This document shows, in pieces, positions 61,305 to 64,000 of a stretch of DNA of 64,000 bases. The translations under genes and the position numbers were made by a program. The stretch's first letter is position 1. Each line of letters starts with the position of its first letter. The notes below the pieces were generated by a model, which ran no database searches, was not told where the DNA came from, and saw only the letters and a list, made by a program, of their open reading frames with translations. Origin of the DNA: Margaritifera margaritifera (taxonomy: Eukaryota; Mollusca; Bivalvia; Unionida; Margaritiferidae); NCBI GenBank assembly GCA_029931535.1, contig JAQPZY010001500.1:1054001-1118000 (forward strand), in the 5' to 3' direction.

Positions 61305-62320
61305 TAAGTCACTGAATGAAGCTGGACGTCTTTCCCTGGATCATAATGCAGTAGAAACTCTAGAAATCGTAAACCAATGAATGAGTGAATTTCTACAGAC
61401 TTTTAAAGGGTTTATTTGTGCATATCACCATGTAATTTATTTGTTTTTCGTTCTTTTACCACTATAAAACCGTCCCGCAACCTGACCAGCCTCAACTTTG
61501 TAAATCAAATTTCTAATTTTATTTTGCAAATCTTAAAAAGATACCTTAAATATTATTCGCACATTTTAAGTCCGGACCTAAAACGCTCCGAAAAGTCTGG
61601 TGCGACATTACGTATGTATGCGAAGACGCCCGGGTTAGATCAGATAACCTCACTTTTATTTCTGTTACAAACCGTGAAAGGAACAACCAGTTGTTTACTA
61701 AGTTTCTTTCTATAACCTGTATTCATTTTTGATCAAATATAGTACATTCTTTACTTTCTAAAACAAAAAAAGTTCCTTGTCATTTGTAGTCCACATATTT
61801 TTATTCTATATAATCCAAGGAACTAAGAAGGGTTAAATATTTCGACCTAAGTATGATATATTGAAAGGAGTTAAGTTGTTTGTCGTCCTCTAAGACAGGG
61901 AGGATTTTGCGGCGAAGAGCAAACACTGCTCTAAATCGAACTCTTTACAAACATGTGCTTGAAACCGACGGTGTCACACATTCTTCATTATCATTAAATT
62001 GAAATGGTTATGTTGCACAATACTACTAATAACCGGTATTGTATGGTGCAGGGCTTGAATTAAAACGGTGCAAAAAAGTCCTGTAAAAGATCGATATTTT
62101 ATCATATCAATCTCATTTATGTTTTCAAAACCGAGAGAAATGAAGCATAGGTTCTCATGAAAAGTTTTGACATTGGCTAGGATGATAATTCATAAAATTA
62201 TTAAATATTAAAAGATCTTGAATATCATGTTTCATTTGCATCTATTCATCAAAGTTGGTTTGTACAAAATAATAAATTATTACACATGACAATACATTAC
62301 GGAAAGTTCATCGATTTCAG
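61305..62320. other. No firm feature
   Basis: A 99-codon frame at 61416-61715 is unidentified. A CAGGGCTTGAATTAA at 62051, which resembles a hAT terminus, has no visible partner end. Confidence 0.35.
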
Positions 62321-62491
62321 GTAGTCACAGTAGCTCAATTAGTAGAGTGTCGGACTCGTCGATCATGGGTCGCGGGTTCAATACCCGCCCCGGCCAGCTG
62401 CCTCTGTGTGCCCTTGGGAAAGGCTCTTAGCTCACATTTTCTCGGCATGATATAGTCAACAATATGATAAAACCAACAAAAACAAAACTCT
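62321..62491 (+). mobile_element. SINE family B, tRNA-derived, with 10-bp TSD
   Basis: The head has a tRNA-like A box (TAGCTCAATTAGTAGAG) and B box GGGTTCAATAC within a perfect 5-bp T stem (GCGGG / CCCGC). Anticodon-stem pairing is poor, so it is a derivative and not a working tRNA gene. The body reads CAGCTGCCTCTGTGTGCC, then a TTGGGAAAGGCTCTTAGC block, and the tail ATATGATAAAACCAAC. TCGATTTCAG flanks it on both sides (62311-62320 and 62492-62501), a clear target-site duplication. Confidence 0.88.
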
Positions 62492-62501
62492 TCGATTTCA
62501 G

Positions 62502-64000
62502 ACACATAATACTGTATTATTTATTTAACGTGTATAAATATGAATCAAACACACCGGTTGATGTTTAAAATGCTCTAGGTTTTACAAATATATTGAGAAT
62601 GGGCTTATGGAAGTCAAACACGTGTACATTTGAATTGTTTGCATACTGTCGATTTAGTAAAGCTTTTCGTGGAACCAAATCAAGTTACTTGAATAATCTG
62701 AGATTATTGATTGTTTTAGAAATGTAAAGCAAACAAAATCCGAGTCAGATTAGAAATTTTAAGTGTATGCTATATCCCACGCTTCTCTCTGAAGCCATTA
62801 GAAAAAATCGACAAATTTAATTTCCAACCGAGATCACGCCTAATTAAGGTAATTTGGGAGTTACCGTAGATTACGACAAGGAATGATTTGACTACATCTT
62901 AACTAGAAGTGAATCATTTTCTTTTCTATCTATTTGACCCCTTTATTATTGAAGAATCGATAACTTTGACAAATCTCAATACGTGCAAACAATAGAATTG
63001 AGAAATTGTCATTTTCAATTCAATTATCTTTTTTTTTTCTTCAATTTATGTCATAGACATGTCTCTGTCAATATTAGTTAAAGTGAGTAATGGCCTTGTG
63101 TACAACTTTTTATTGTTATGTTGAGAGTAGATAACTTATTGACCCGTTGGGTAGAAATTACATTTTACCCAAAAGAACTGTACCGCAAACAGAATCTAGT
63201 CAATGATATACATGGAAGTCATTTACATCGACATGTAGGGGTTGATTTCCAACCTCTTACAACTAATATTATCATGATCTTACCACCACCCCACCACCAC
63301 CACCCTCTCTCTCTCTCTCTTTCTCTCTCATCCACGCAGGTGCACATACATACAATTACGCACGACACACGATTAAGTGATATAAGCGGGTTTTCCGTGA
63401 CGTAATTAGCTATTGTTGCTTGTCTCCCTTACGACCCTTAAGAGGGTTACCTCATTCCATGCGGTGAATCACTCAGTCTATACGCACCTCGATTTTGAGA
63501 CAAAAATTCAAGTCACCATATTTAATTAATCTCCATGAGAGTGTTGAAAGTTTTAAAGAGATGGCCTCCAGGAATACCTTTAGAACATTATTTTAGCGTA
63601 TAATATGTTAAGTAACGCACGAAAGGTCCTAAACTTGATGATTGCATGAAAGATAAGGACCGAGTTTTCACCTCAAACGAATGGGGATCACTTCAAAATA
63701 CCCGGATATAAAATCTGTTATATAAGCATACAAGCACATATTATTACGCGTATGAAAACGACGTTCAAACAAAGGGCGTTTATCGGTTTCAAATGACAAG
63801 CGCTAAAGGATCGATTGCTCATTCTTGTCGGACAAATATATGTGCTTGAGGTGTGAAGTCAATAAAGAGAGTCCTCATATAACCACATGTTAAACAAACC
63901 ACAAAATTACGATGTACCCGGTTGTGTGGGTACAAGGTATCAAGATTGATTTGTAATCTAACACCCTTCATTCCATGGGGATAAGACGTAATCGATACCA
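62502..64000. other. No gene seen; CT tract at 63281-63329
   Basis: AT-rich. Includes an ACC/CT low-complexity region at 63281-63329. No coding exon or element terminus recognised. Confidence 0.5.

Noticed and set aside
62050..62160. hAT element starting CAGGGCTTGAATTAA
   Set aside because: No inverse end or target duplication could be found downstream.
62324..62395. Functional tRNA gene
   Set aside because: T arm is perfect but the anticodon stem and acceptor stem do not pair; a SINE body and target duplication surround it.

Overview
This window is AT-rich animal nuclear DNA, almost certainly from a mollusc and probably a bivalve. The reasons are several decayed CR1/L2/Jockey-type LINEs, two families of tRNA-derived SINEs, hAT-type short elements, very dense microsatellites and minisatellites, and one intron-containing gene with GT-AG splice signals. 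I see no operons, CRISPR array or bacterial gene. Most long open reading frames are artefacts of tandem repeats that lack stop codons. The phylum call is inference from repeat style; no marker gene fixes the species.

Layout. 0-4 kb: a 29-bp minisatellite runs into a broken LINE (about 381-3775), itself split by a 143-bp hAT-type element with an 8-bp target duplication. 4-20 kb: gene-poor DNA with GATA, CT, TA and CA tracts, a hammerhead-like motif near 5.7 kb, a 370-bp repeat present twice (11.0 and 12.8 kb), and two copies (12.6, 18.1 kb) of a palindrome-rich inverted-repeat element. 20.8-23.8 kb: a second decayed LINE on +. 25.4-26.1 kb: a 23-bp minisatellite giving a 270-codon stop-free frame. 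27.3-28.0 kb: a LINE fragment on -. 29.2-29.4 kb: a second hAT element with perfect 8-bp duplications. 29.5-31.2 kb: a large 42-bp minisatellite with a higher-order 12-unit repeat. 32.6-35.3 kb: a 120-bp tandem repeat, a truncated SINE, a cluster of CCGTTGCAACGG palindromes, a full SINE and a 48-bp repeat.

36-41 kb holds the only convincing protein-coding gene: a coding exon 37222-38016 (265 codons, ends exactly in phase 0 at a good GTAAGT donor) that can be spliced in phase to 40400-40468, predicting a 287-residue acidic, serine-rich soluble protein of unknown family.

41-64 kb is repeat-dominated again: a degenerate tandem repeat near 42.3-43.1 kb with a third hAT insertion, two more palindromic elements (46.6 and 47.5 kb), a 15-unit 56-bp minisatellite whose minus strand carries splice-site-like motifs in every unit, a long decayed LINE on - (49.2-51.9 kb), two more copies of SINE family A (52.1, 61.1 kb), a SINE of family B with a target duplication (62.3 kb), and several dispersed repeats. 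I found no new multi-gene system. The best leads are the two-exon gene, the palindromic element family, the nested hAT insertions with intact target duplications, and the splice-motif minisatellite.
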